DNA from: Lithobates sylvaticus
Lineage: Eukaryota; Chordata; Amphibia; Anura; Ranidae
Assembly (NCBI GenBank): GCA_028564925.1
Contig: CM053027.1
Coordinates: forward strand, 245,421,649-245,485,648
DNA: 64,000 nucleotides
Reading direction: 5' to 3'
In this document: positions 55,235 through 64,000 of the stretch, piece after piece
Numbering within the stretch: the first letter of the stretch is position 1
Layout of the letters: every line of letters begins with the position of its first letter
The notes under the pieces: generated by a model
Databases searched by the model: none
What the model was told of the DNA's origin: nothing
Seen by the model: the letters and a program-made list of their open reading frames with translations, nothing else
Program-made: the position numbers and the translations under genes

Positions 55235-58200
55235 TTATTCGGTTATATCCGCCTCAGGTGCCTGGTAGCTGGTGGTGATCCAAGACTGATTCATTTTGAT
55301 GAAGGTCAGTCGATCAACCGAGGCGGTGGACAGGCGCACCCTATGATCAGTCACAAATCCTCCAGCAGCACTGAATGTGCGTTCGGAAAGAACGCTGGAG
55401 GCAGGACAGGCCAGTAGCTCAATTGCATACTGTGCAAGCTCTGGCCAGTGATCCATCCTCAGGACCCAGTAAGCCAGAGGATTTTCGGTGGGAAAGGTGT
55501 CCAAGTCTGACCTTGCCCCAAGGTATTCCTGCACCATGTATATCAGACGCTGGCGATGGTTGCTGGAACCGATCATACCTTGGGGCTGCGGACTAAAAAA
55601 TTGTCTGAACGCATCGGTCAGACGTCCACCTTCCCCACCGCTCCTTCTGCCACTGACCGAAGCCTCAGCAACTCGTCGCCCAGGACCAGGAGTTTGTAGC
55701 CTCCCAGTTTCTGGGAACGCGTTGCACAGACCTTTCTGCAAGGCCTCCCTGAGATGTCTCATCCTCTGCTCCCTCTGCGACGGCAAGATAAGGTCCGCAA
55801 CCTTACCCTTGTACCGCGGATCAAGGAGAGTGGCCAGCCAGTAATGGTCCCTCTCCTTGATCCGAAGAACACGAGGATCCTTCCGCAGGCTTTGCAGGAT
55901 CAGGGAGGCCATGCAGCGTAGGTTAGCTGAGGCATTCGGTCCGGAGTCTTCTGGGTCACTGAGGATGACATGATCGCCAGCCACCTCCTCCCAGCCACGT
56001 ACAAGTCCACTGGCTTGTTGGGACTGTACATCATCCCTAAAAGACTGCTGCTGCTGATGCTGAGTGCCAGGCTCCACCTCCATGCTCACACAATCCTCCT
56101 CCTCCTCCTCCTCCTCCTCCTCCTCATCCTCTTCCTGTGTGATGGGTGGGACAGAAGGAACACTGTCCGGATAAAGGGGGCCTTGAGAGGCAAGGAAGTC
56201 CTCCTCTTCCTGCCTCTGTTCTGCCTCAAGTGCCCTGTCCATGATCCCACGCAGCGTATGCTCCAACAGGTGGACAAGAGGGACAGTGTCACTGATGCAT
56301 GCACTGTCACTGCTCACCATCCTCGTGGCCTCCTCAAATGGTGAGAGGACAGTGCATGCATCCCTGATCATGCTCCACTGACGTGGGGAAAAAAAACCAA
56401 GCTCCCCTGACCCTGTCCTGGTGCCGTAGTCGCAAAGGTACTCATTGATGGCCCTCTGCTGCGTGTGCAGTCGCTGCAGCATGGCCAACGTTGAGTTCCA
56501 CCTGGTGGGCATGTCAGATATTAGGCGGTTCTTGGGCAGGTTCAGCTCCTTTTGCAGCTCAGTCAGCCGAGCACTGGCATTATAAGATCGGCGGAAATGC
56601 ACACAGACTTTCCTGGCCTGCCTCAGGACATCCTGTAAGCCTGGGAACCTGCCCAAGAACCGCTGCACCACCAGGTTGAGGACGTGAGCCATGCAGGGCA
56701 CATGGGTGAGCTGCCCCTGTCGCAGGGCGGAGAGGAGGTTGGTGCCATTGTCAGAAACGACCATTCCTGGCTTAAGCTGACGTGGCGTCAACCACCTCTC
56801 GGCCTGCCCCTGCAGAGCTGCCAGAACCTCTGGCCCAGTGTGGCTCCTGTCCCCCAAACACACCAGCGCAAGCACGGCATGGCATCTTTTTGCCTGCGTA
56901 CTTGCGTAGCCCCTTGTACGCCTACGGAGCACCGCTGGTTCCAAGGACAGAGCACTGGAGGAAGAAGAAGAGGAGGGGGTGGAGGAGAGAGGTGTGTCAC
57001 AACCAGTAGCAGTAGTCGCGTTTTGGAGGCGTGGTGGCGGAACAACCTCCAACACTACTGCACCTTGTCCTGCATCCCTCCCAGCTGCCAATAGAGTGAC
57101 CCAATGGGCCGTGAAAGAAAGGTACCGTCCCTGTCCATGCCTGCTGGACCATGAGTCAGCGGTAATATGCACCTTACCGCTGACCGCCCTGTCCAGCGAG
57201 GCATGGACATTGCCCTCCACATGCCGGTAGAGAGACGGAATCGCCTTCCGCGAGAAAAAGTGGCGTTTGGGAACCTGCCACTGAGGAACCGCACATTGAA
57301 CAAACTCACGGAAGGGGGCCGAGTCTACCAACTGAAAAGGCAGCAGTTGAAGTGCTAGCAATTTAGCAAGGCTAGCATTCAACCGCTGGGCATGTGGATG
57401 GCTGGGAGTGTACTTCTTTCTACGGTCCAGCAGCTGGGGCAGGGAAATTTGCCTGCTGCATTCGGACGTCGGTGTACTGCAAGTACTTGGTTGTGACACA
57501 CCGAATTCTACACCTTCAGTCCTCTCAGAGCAGCTTTCAGAGAGGACTGAAGGTGTAGTGGGGATGGAGATCCCAGCTGAGGAGGAGCAAGGAGAGGTCC
57601 GCTTAGTTCTTTGGTGTGGGTCTTTTATGTGTGCCTGCCAACGAGCTGCATGGCAGGTCGCCATATGTCTGGTCATGCTTGTGGTGCCCAAGCGGCTGAT
57701 GTTTTGGCCACGCGAGATACGCTTGAGACAAATATTGCAAATAGCAGTGGTGCGATCTGCTGCACTCGTCTCAAAAAAGGCCCACACCAAAGAACTTTTC
57801 TGATAACGTGCAGAGGCAGCGCCCTGCACAGGCGGAGCTCTGCGGTGTTGTACAGTTGCTGTGCTGGCCTCTACCTGGCCTCCAGGGGGCATCCTGCCTC
57901 GTTGGACATGTGACGCCGCATCCTCCTCCTCCTCGTCCTCCTCCTCATCCTCTCTCCCTTGAGGCACCCACGTGGAGTCAGTGACCTCATCATCCCCTCC
58001 CTCTTCACCACTAGAGCAAACCTGGCAGTAAGCTGCAGCTGGTGGAACTGTACTGCCAGATTCCTCAAGCTGGGTATCGTCATCCGAGCCTTCGAATCGT
58101 TGGGCATCCTCCTGGAGCATGTACCCAACACTGTGCTCAAAGAGTTCGGGGGACTCCTCAGGAGGACATGGTGGGTCTAGGGAAGGGGTGGCTGATGATG

Positions 58201-58462
58201 CTCTGTCAGTACCCTGAGCCTGGGTGAGAGAGGATGAGGAGGATGAGGAGGGCTTGGTCATCCATTCTACCAAGCCTTCAGCATGATGCGGCTCCACATG
58301 TCCAGCTGCCGAAAACAAAGACGCGCGTGTCCCATGGCCACGTGCTGATGACGATGCACGACCACGTCCACGTCCACGGCCACGTCCACTAGAAACAGAG
58401 CCTGCCTGCCCTGTGTTCTTGGCTCTGCACGCTCTGCCTCCCCTTGGCGGTCTTCCAGCCAT
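55235..58462 (-). CDS. hAT transposase with BED zinc finger, intact (1075 aa)
   Basis: A single uninterrupted frame. Residues 1-60 are basic and RG-rich (GRGRGRGRGRASSS), a possible nuclear/RNA-binding tail. An acidic low-complexity stretch follows (~100-190). The BED finger spans ~220-275 with CNIC (C242, C245) and H266/H271. The RNase H-like catalytic core has TADSW (D436), SDNGTN (D571) and the family motif DMPTRWNST (W655). The all-alpha insertion includes an acidic run (~777-790) and poly-Q. The C-terminal hATC dimerisation region (~990-1057) has CPASSVLSERTFSAAGG with E1027 as candidate third acidic residue. It is ZBED/Ac-like and long for the group because of the low-complexity segments. 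All motif residues are present. A domesticated ZBED gene is the alternative, but flanking hAT ends and subterminal arrays favour a transposon. The decayed relative at 6200-7107 shows how old copies look. Confidence 0.92.
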   Translation of the reverse strand: MAGRPPRGGRACRAKNTGQAGSVSSGRGRGRGRGRASSSARGHGTRASLFSAAGHVEPHHAEGLVEWMTKPSSSSSSSLTQAQGTDRASSATPSLDPPCPPEESPELFEHSVGYMLQEDAQRFEGSDDDTQLEESGSTVPPAAAYCQVCSSGEEGGDDEVTDSTWVPQGREDEEEDEEEEDAASHVQRGRMPPGGQVEASTATVQHRRAPPVQGAASARYQKSSLVWAFFETSAADRTTAICNICLKRISRGQNISRLGTTSMTRHMATCHAARWQAHIKDPHQRTKRTSPCSSSAGISIPTTPSVLSESCSERTEGVEFGVSQPSTCSTPTSECSRQISLPQLLDRRKKYTPSHPHAQRLNASLAKLLALQLLPFQLVDSAPFREFVQCAVPQWQVPKRHFFSRKAIPSLYRHVEGNVHASLDRAVSGKVHITADSWSSRHGQGRYLSFTAHWVTLLAAGRDAGQGAVVLEVVPPPRLQNATTATGCDTPLSSTPSSSSSSSALSLEPAVLRRRTRGYASTQAKRCHAVLALVCLGDRSHTGPEVLAALQGQAERWLTPRQLKPGMVVSDNGTNLLSALRQGQLTHVPCMAHVLNLVVQRFLGRFPGLQDVLRQARKVCVHFRRSYNASARLTELQKELNLPKNRLISDMPTRWNSTLAMLQRLHTQQRAINEYLCDYGTRTGSGELGFFSPRQWSMIRDACTVLSPFEEATRMVSSDSACISDTVPLVHLLEHTLRGIMDRALEAEQRQEEEDFLASQGPLYPDSVPSVPPITQEEDEEEEEEEEEEDCVSMEVEPGTQHQQQQSFRDDVQSQQASGLVRGWEEVAGDHVILSDPEDSGPNASANLRCMASLILQSLRKDPRVLRIKERDHYWLATLLDPRYKGKVADLILPSQREQRMRHLREALQKGLCNAFPETGRLQTPGPGRRVAEASVSGRRSGGEGGRLTDAFRQFFSPQPQGMIGSSNHRQRLIYMVQEYLGARSDLDTFPTENPLAYWVLRMDHWPELAQYAIELLACPASSVLSERTFSAAGGFVTDHRVRLSTASVDRLTFIKMNQSWITTSYQAPEADITE

Positions 58463-58479
58463 TGTAGTCGGTAGTCCTG

Positions 58480-60245
58480 TGGGTGCTGCTGAGAAGAAAA
58501 TATAGGAGCTCTGTGTGATGCCACTAACACACTAGAAGTCCTATGGGTGCTTCTGCAAAGAAAATAGAGGAGCTCTGTGTGATGCCACTAACACACTAGA
58601 AGTCCTGTGGGTGCTGCTGAGAAGAATATATAGGAGCTCTGTGTGATGCCACTAACACACTAGAATTCCTATGGGTGCCTCTGCAAAGAAAATAGAGGAG
58701 CTCTGTGTGATGCCACTAACACACTAGAAGTCCTGTGGGTGCTTATGCAAAGAAAATAGAGGAGCTCTGTGTGATGCCACTAACACACTAGAAGTCCTGT
58801 GGGTGCTTCTGCAAAGAAAATAGAGGAGCTCTGTGTGATGCCACTAACACACTAGAAGTCCTGTGGGTGCTTATGCAAAGAAAATAGAGGAGCTCTGTGT
58901 GATGCCACTAACACACTAGAAGTCCTGTGGGTGCTTATGCAAAGAAAATAGAGGAGCTCTGTGTGATGCCACTAACACACTAGAAGTCCTGTGGGTGCTT
59001 CTGCAAAGAAAATAGAGGAGCTCTGTGTGATGCCACTAACACACTAGAAGTCCTATGGGTGCTTCTGCAAAGAAAATAGAGGAGCTCTGTGTGATGCCAC
59101 TAACACACTAGAAGTCCTGTGGGTGCTGCTGAGAAGAATATATAGGAGCTCTGTGTGATGCCACTAACACACTAGAATTCCTATGGGTGCCTCTGCAAAG
59201 AAAATAGAGGAGCTCTGTGTGATGCCACTAACACACTAGAAGTCCTGTGGGTGCTTATGCAAAGAAAATAGAGGAGCTCTGTGTGATGCCACTAACACAC
59301 TAGAAGTCCTGTGGGTGCTTCTGCAAAGAAAATAGAGGAGCTCTGTGTGATGCCACTAACACACTAGAAGTCCTGTGGGTGCTTATGCAAAGAAAATAGA
59401 GGAGCTCTGTGTGATGCCACTAACACACTAGAAGTCCTGTGGGTGCTTATGCAAAGAAAATAGAGGAGCTCTGTGTGATGCCACTAACACACTAGAAGTC
59501 CTGTGGGTGCTTCTGCAAAGAAAATAGAGGAGCTCTGTGTGATGCCACTAACACACTAGAAGTCCTATGGGTGCTTCTGCAAAGAAAATAGAGGAGCTCT
59601 GTGTGATGCCACTAACACACTAGAAGTCCTGTGGGTGCTTCTGCAAAGAAAATAGAGGAGCTCTGTGTGGTGCCACTAACACACTAGAAGTCCTGTGGGT
59701 GCTTATGCAAAGAATATATAGGAGCTCTGTGTGATGCCACTAACACACTAGAAGTCCTATGGGTGCTTCTGCAAAGAAAATAGAGGAGCTCTGTGTGATG
59801 CCACTAACACACTAGAAGTCCTGTGGGTGCTTCTGCAAAGAAAATAGAGGAGCTCTGTGTGGTGCCACTAACACACTAGAAGTCCTGTGGGTGCTTATGC
59901 AAAGAATATATAGGAGCTCTGTGTGATGCCACTAACACACTAGAAGTCCTATGGGTGCTTCTGCAAAGAAAATAGAGGAGCTCTGTGTGATGCCACTAAC
60001 ACACTAGAAGTCCTGTGCGTGCTGCTGAGAAGAATATATAGGAGCTCTGTGTGATGCCACTAACACACTAGAAGTCCTATGGGTGCCTCTGCAAAGAAAA
60101 TAGAGGAGCTCTGTGTGATGCCACTAACACACTAGAAGTCCTGTGGGTGCTTCTGCAAAGAAAATAGAGGAGCTCTGTGTGGTGCCACTAACACACTAGA
60201 AGTCCTGTGGGTGCTTATGCAAAGAAAATAGAGGAGCTCTGTGTG
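58480..60245. repeat. 64-bp satellite block (family 1) with 512-bp higher order
   Basis: About 27 units of the 64-base theme GTGGGTGCTTCTGCAAAGAA, AATAGAGGAGCTCTGTGTGA, TGCCACTAACACACTAGAAG, TCCT. Marker variants recur in register: the GCTGCTGAGAAGAATATATA unit followed by an AGAATTCCTATGGGTGCCTC unit occurs with GAAGAATATA at 58621 and 59133 (512 bp = 8 units) and, partly, at 60029 (a further 896 = 14 units). Blocks of several units have been duplicated together. Confidence 0.95.
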
Positions 60246-62950
60246 ATGGGACTAACACACTTCAAGTCCTATAGGTGCTTCTGGGAACAAAATATAGCTC
60301 TGTGTGTGTAATGGGACTAACACACTTCAAGTCCTATAGGTGCTTCTGGGAACAAAATATAGCTCTTTGTGTGTAATGGGACTAACACACTTCAAGTCCT
60401 ATAGGTGCTTCTGGGAACAAAGTATAGCTCTTTGTGTGTAATGGGACTAACACACTTCAAGTCCTATAGGTGCTTCTGGGAACAAAATATAGCTCTGTGT
60501 GTGTAATGGGACTAACACACTTCAAGTCCTATAGGTGCTTCTGGGAACAAAATATAGCTCTTTGTGTGTAATGGGACTAACACACTTCAAGTCCTATAGG
60601 TGCTTCTGGGAACAAAGTATAGCTCTTTGTGTGTAATGGGACTAACACACTTCAAGTCCTATAGGTGCTTCTGGGAACAAAATATAGCTCTGTGTGTGTA
60701 ATGGGACTAACACACTTCAAGTCCTATAGGTGCTTCTGGGAACAAAGTATAGCTCTTTGTGTGTAATGGGACTAACACACTTCAAGTCCTATAGGTGCTT
60801 CTGGGAACAAAATATAGCTCTGTGTGTGTAATGGGACTAACACACTTCAAGTCCTATAGGTGCTTCTGGGAACAAAATATAGCTCTGTGTGTGTAATGGG
60901 ACTAACACACTTCAAGTCCTATAGGTGCTTCTGGGAACAAAATATAGCTCTGTGTGTGTAATGGGACTAACACACTTCAAGTCCTATAGGTGCTTCTGGG
61001 AACAAAATATAGCTCTTTGTGTGTAATGGGACTAACACACTTCAAGTCCTATAGGTGCTTCTGGGAACAAAATATAGCTCTGTGTGTGTAATGGGACTAA
61101 CACACTTCAAGTCCTATAGGTGCTTCTGGGAACAAGTATAGCTCTTTGTGTGTAATGGGACTAACACACTTCAAGTCCTATAGGTGCTTCTGGGAACAAA
61201 ATATAGCTCTGTGTGTGTAATGGGACTAACACACTTCAAGTCCTATAGGTGCTTCTGGGAACAAAGTATAGCTCTTTGTGTGTAATGGGACTAACACACT
61301 TCAAGTCCTATAGGTGCTTCTGGGAACAAAATATAGCTCTGTGTGTGTAATGGGACTAACACACTTCAAGTCCTATAGGTGCTTCTGGGAACAAAATATA
61401 GCTCTTTGTGTGTAATGGGACTAACACACTTCAAGTCCTATAGGTGCTTCTGGGAACAAAATATAGCTCTGTGTGTGTAATGGGACTAACACACTTCAAG
61501 TCCTATAGGTGCTTCTGGGAACAAAGTATAGCTCTTTGTGTGTAATGGGACTAACACACTTCAAGTCCTATAGGTGCTTCTGGGAACAAAATATAGCTCT
61601 GTGTGTGTGTAATGGGACTAACACACTTCAAGTCCTATAGGTGCTTCTGGGAACAAAGTATAGCTCTTTGTGTGTAATGGGACTAACACACTTCAAGTCC
61701 TATAGGTGCTTCTGGGAACAAAATATAGCTCTGTGTGTGTAATGGGACTAACACACTTCAAGTCCTATAGGTGCTTCTGGGAACAAAGTATAGCTCTTTG
61801 TGTGTAATGGGACTAACACACTTCAAGTCCTATAGGTGCTTCTGGGAACAAAATATAGCTCTGTGTGTGTAATGGGACTAACACACTTCAAGTCCTATAG
61901 GTGCTTCTGGGAACAAAATATAGCTCTGTGTGTGTAATGGGACTAACACACTTCAAGTCCTATAGGTGCTTCTGGGAACAAAATATAGCTCTGTGTGTGT
62001 AATGGGACTAACACACTTCAAGTCCTATAGGTGCTTCTGGGAACAAAATATAGCTCTTTGTGTGTAATGGGACTAACACACTTCAAGTCCTATAGGTGCT
62101 TCTGGGAACAAAATATAGCTCTGTGTGTGTAATGGGACTAACACACTTCAAGTCCTATAGGTGCTTCTGGGAACAAAGTATAGCTCTTTGTGTGTAATGG
62201 GACTAACACACTTCAAGTCCTATAGGTGCTTCTGGGAACAAAATATAGCTCTGTGTGTGTAATGGGACTAACACACTTCAAGTCCTATAGGTGCTTCTGG
62301 GAACAAAGTATAGCTCTTTGTGTGTAATGGGACTAACACACTTCAAGTCCTATAGGTGCTTCTGGGAACAAAATATAGCTCTGTGTGTGTAATGGGACTA
62401 ACACACTTCAAGTCCTATAGGTGCTTCTGGGAACAAAATATAGCTCTTTGTGTGTAATGGGACTAACACACTTCAAGTCCTATAGGTGCTTCTGGGAACA
62501 AAATATAGCTCTGTGTGTGTAATGGGACTAACACACTTCAAGTCCTATAGGTGCTTCTGGGAACAAAGTATAGCTCTTGTGTGTAATGGGACTAACACAC
62601 TTCAAGTCCTATAGGTGCTTCTGGGAACAAAATATAGCTCTGTGTGTGTAATGGGACTAACACACTTCAAGTCCTATAGGTGCTTCTGGGAACAAAGTAT
62701 AGCTCTTTGTGTGTAATGGGACTAACACACTTCAAGTCCTATAGGTGCTTCTGGGAACAAAATATAGCTCTGTGTGTGTAATGGGACTAACACACTTCAA
62801 GTCCTATAGGTGCTTCTGGGAACAAAGTATAGCTCTTTGTGTGTAATGGGACTAACACACTTCAAGTCCTATAGGTGCTTCTGGGAAGAAAATATAGCTC
62901 TGTGTGTGTAATGGGACTAACACACTTCAAGTCCTATAGGTGCTTCTGGG
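60246..62950. repeat. 65-bp satellite block (family 2), partly dimeric
   Basis: About 42 units of TCCTATAGGTGCTTCTGGGA, ACAAAATATAGCTCTGTGTG, TGTAATGGGACTAACACACT, TCAAG. Two forms (AAAATATAGCTCTGTG and AAAGTATAGCTCTTTG) often alternate, giving a ~130-bp dimer. Sequence identity between units is very high, a sign of recent homogenisation. It lies directly next to family 1 and is clearly derived from the same unit. Confidence 0.95.
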
Positions 62951-63582
62951 AACAAAATATAGGAGCTCTGCCTGCCTGCCACGAACACACTACAAGTCCT
63001 ATAGGTGCTTCTGGTAACAAAATATAGGAGCTCTGCCTGCCTGCCACTAACACACTACAAGTCCTATAGGTGCTTCTGGTAACAAAATATAGGAGCTCTG
63101 CCTGCCTGCCACTAACACACTACAAGTCCTATAGGTGCTTCTGGTAACAAAATATAGGAGCTCTGCCTGCCTGCCACTAACACACTACAAGTCCTATAGG
63201 TGCTTCTGGTAACAAAATATAGGAGCTCTGCCTGCCTGCCACGAACACACTACAAGTCCTATAGGTGCTTCTGGTAACAAAATATAGGAGCTCTGCCTGC
63301 CTGCCACTAACACACTACAAGTCCTATAGGTGCTTCTGGTAACAAAATATAGGAGCTCTGCCTGCCTGCCACGAACACACTACAAGTCCTATAGGTGCTT
63401 CTGGTAACAAAATATAGGAGCTCTGCCTGCCTGCCACTAACACACTACAAGTCCTATAGGTGCTTCTGGTAACAAAATATAGGAGCTCTGCCTGCCTGCC
63501 ACGAACACACTACAAGTCCTATAGGTGCTTCTGGTAACAAAATATAGGAGCTCTGCCTGCCTGCCACGAGCACACTACAAGC
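62951..63582. repeat. 65-bp satellite block (family 3)
   Basis: About ten units of TCCTATAGGTGCTTCTGGTA, ACAAAATATAGGAGCTCTGC, CTGCCTGCCACTAACACACT, ACAAG, with CCACGAACACAC as the main variant. It keeps GGAGCTCTG from family 1 and TCCTATAGGTGCTTCTGG from family 2, linking the two. Confidence 0.95.
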
Positions 63583-63639
63583 CCCTCTTTGTCAATCAAT
63601 CTTTGTAACTGAATCTATCTAACTCAATCTCTGTAAGTG

Positions 63640-63965
63640 AATCTATCTAACTATCTCAATGCAGCAGAGTGTCACAGAATCTGCCTGCTCAATCTGCGCC
63701 GGAACAGCATGTGACCGGCGCAGACGGCGTGGCGGCGTTTTATAGGGGGGGGGGCGTGTACTACAGCCCCTGAGCTGTAATTGGCTACAGGCGTCCTGCC
63801 TGTAGCCAATTATGGCTCTTCGATTTTCCGGGGCTGTGATTGGCCAAGCATGCGGGGTCACAGTGCATGCTTGGCCAATCATCAGCCAGCAATGCACTGC
63901 GTCGGCCGCGCCGGCCGCAATGCATTGCGGGGCCGCGCGCATCACACGAACCTGATTCGAGCGGC
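63640..63965 (-). promoter_or_regulatory. GC-rich hairpin region upstream of satellite; candidate promoter/subterminal region
   Basis: Two strong hairpins are present: AATTGGCTACAGGC with GCCTGTAGCCAATT (63779-63811) and GATTGGCCAAGCATGC with GCATGCTTGGCCAATC (63838-63879). A weaker one uses AATGCACTGC and GCAATGCATTGCGG. Each arm carries an ATTGG/CCAAT box, so four CCAAT motifs lie within ~100 bases. A G-run GGGGGGGGGG occurs at 63745-63754. It is upstream of the minus-strand transposase, but 5 kb away across the satellite. A promoter role is inference; a subterminal transposon structure is equally likely. Confidence 0.4.
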
Positions 63966-63970
63966 CAAAA

Positions 63971-64000
63971 NNNNNNNNNNNNNNNNNNNNNNNNNNNNNN
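63971..64000. other. Assembly gap (N)
   Basis: Unresolved bases run to the window end, just past the GC-rich hairpins where the hAT right terminus would be expected. Confidence 0.98.

Larger units (their letters stand above)
52852..63970 (-). mobile_element. Autonomous-looking hAT transposon (right end outside window)
   Basis: The left terminus TAGGGATGAGCCGAACACCC starts one base after the foldback ends and shares ~400 bases with it (through TTTGGGGACCCGGGTCCTGC and GTACCTGGGGGGTGTCC, to ~53260). Then come unassigned sequence (53270-53690), a 147-bp array, the intact transposase gene on the minus strand, a 5.1 kb 64/65-bp satellite upstream of the gene, and a GC-rich hairpin-bearing end region running into N. 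The opposite terminus is not in the window. Confidence 0.75.

Noticed and set aside
55375-58227. Plus-strand frames opposite the hAT gene
   Set aside because: They are shadows of the minus-strand transposase; codon pattern and motifs support only the minus strand.
58480-63582. CRISPR-like appearance of regular repeats
   Set aside because: Units are head-to-tail with no unique spacers, contain 64-65 bp of repeat each, and sit in eukaryotic transposon DNA.

Overview
This window is intergenic, repeat-built DNA from a large vertebrate genome. No host gene can be supported. The repeat families (Ac-like hAT elements and foldbacks ending TAGGGATGAGC, TTAA-flanked elements, PIF/Harbinger with a CGTACACACG end, Penelope-like elements, a tyrosine-recombinase retroelement with split direct repeats, L1-type LINEs) and the nested architecture suggest an amphibian, most likely a ranoid frog. 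The organism is an inference from repeat style, because no host marker gene is present.

Layout. 1-4297: PIF/Harbinger transposon with a whole-looking two-exon transposase (minus strand); a ~1.7 kb G-rich minisatellite sits in its intron. 4525-5699: Harbinger-type MITE end running into a ~0.9 kb palindrome that stops at an assembly gap (5700-6199). 6200-8508: decayed hAT transposase fragment, broken by a hAT-type element with perfect 8-bp target duplications. 8509-12104: mostly featureless AT-rich DNA. 12113-15743: a 3.6 kb hAT-type nonautonomous element (8-bp duplications GTGGCAGA) stuffed with tandem arrays. 16427-22120: broken DIRS/Ngaro-type fossil. 22121-24765: Penelope-like noncoding remnant, LINE tail, minisatellite. 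25408-26336: TTAA-flanked element. 27046-30020: Penelope-like remnant. 32534-41395: the densest nest, in which an Ac-like hAT end is interrupted by a TTAA-type element that in turn holds a Penelope-like element with open RT and GIY-YIG domains. 41395-42511: 5'-truncated L1. 45502-46978: TTAA element containing a TTA-flanked element. 49483-52850: large foldback with a TTAA element in one arm. 52852 to past the end: a hAT element with an intact 1075-codon transposase between a 147-bp array and a 5.1 kb 64/65-bp satellite.

How the parts relate. The hAT element at 52852 starts with the same terminal sequence as the neighbouring foldback, so it is a candidate autonomous partner for a foldback family seen at several places here. 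The Harbinger gene likewise shares its terminus with the MITE at 4525. Three hammerhead-ribozyme-like motifs lie in Penelope-like noncoding DNA. One TTAA insertion can be dated relative to its host because the other arm of the same foldback keeps the empty site.
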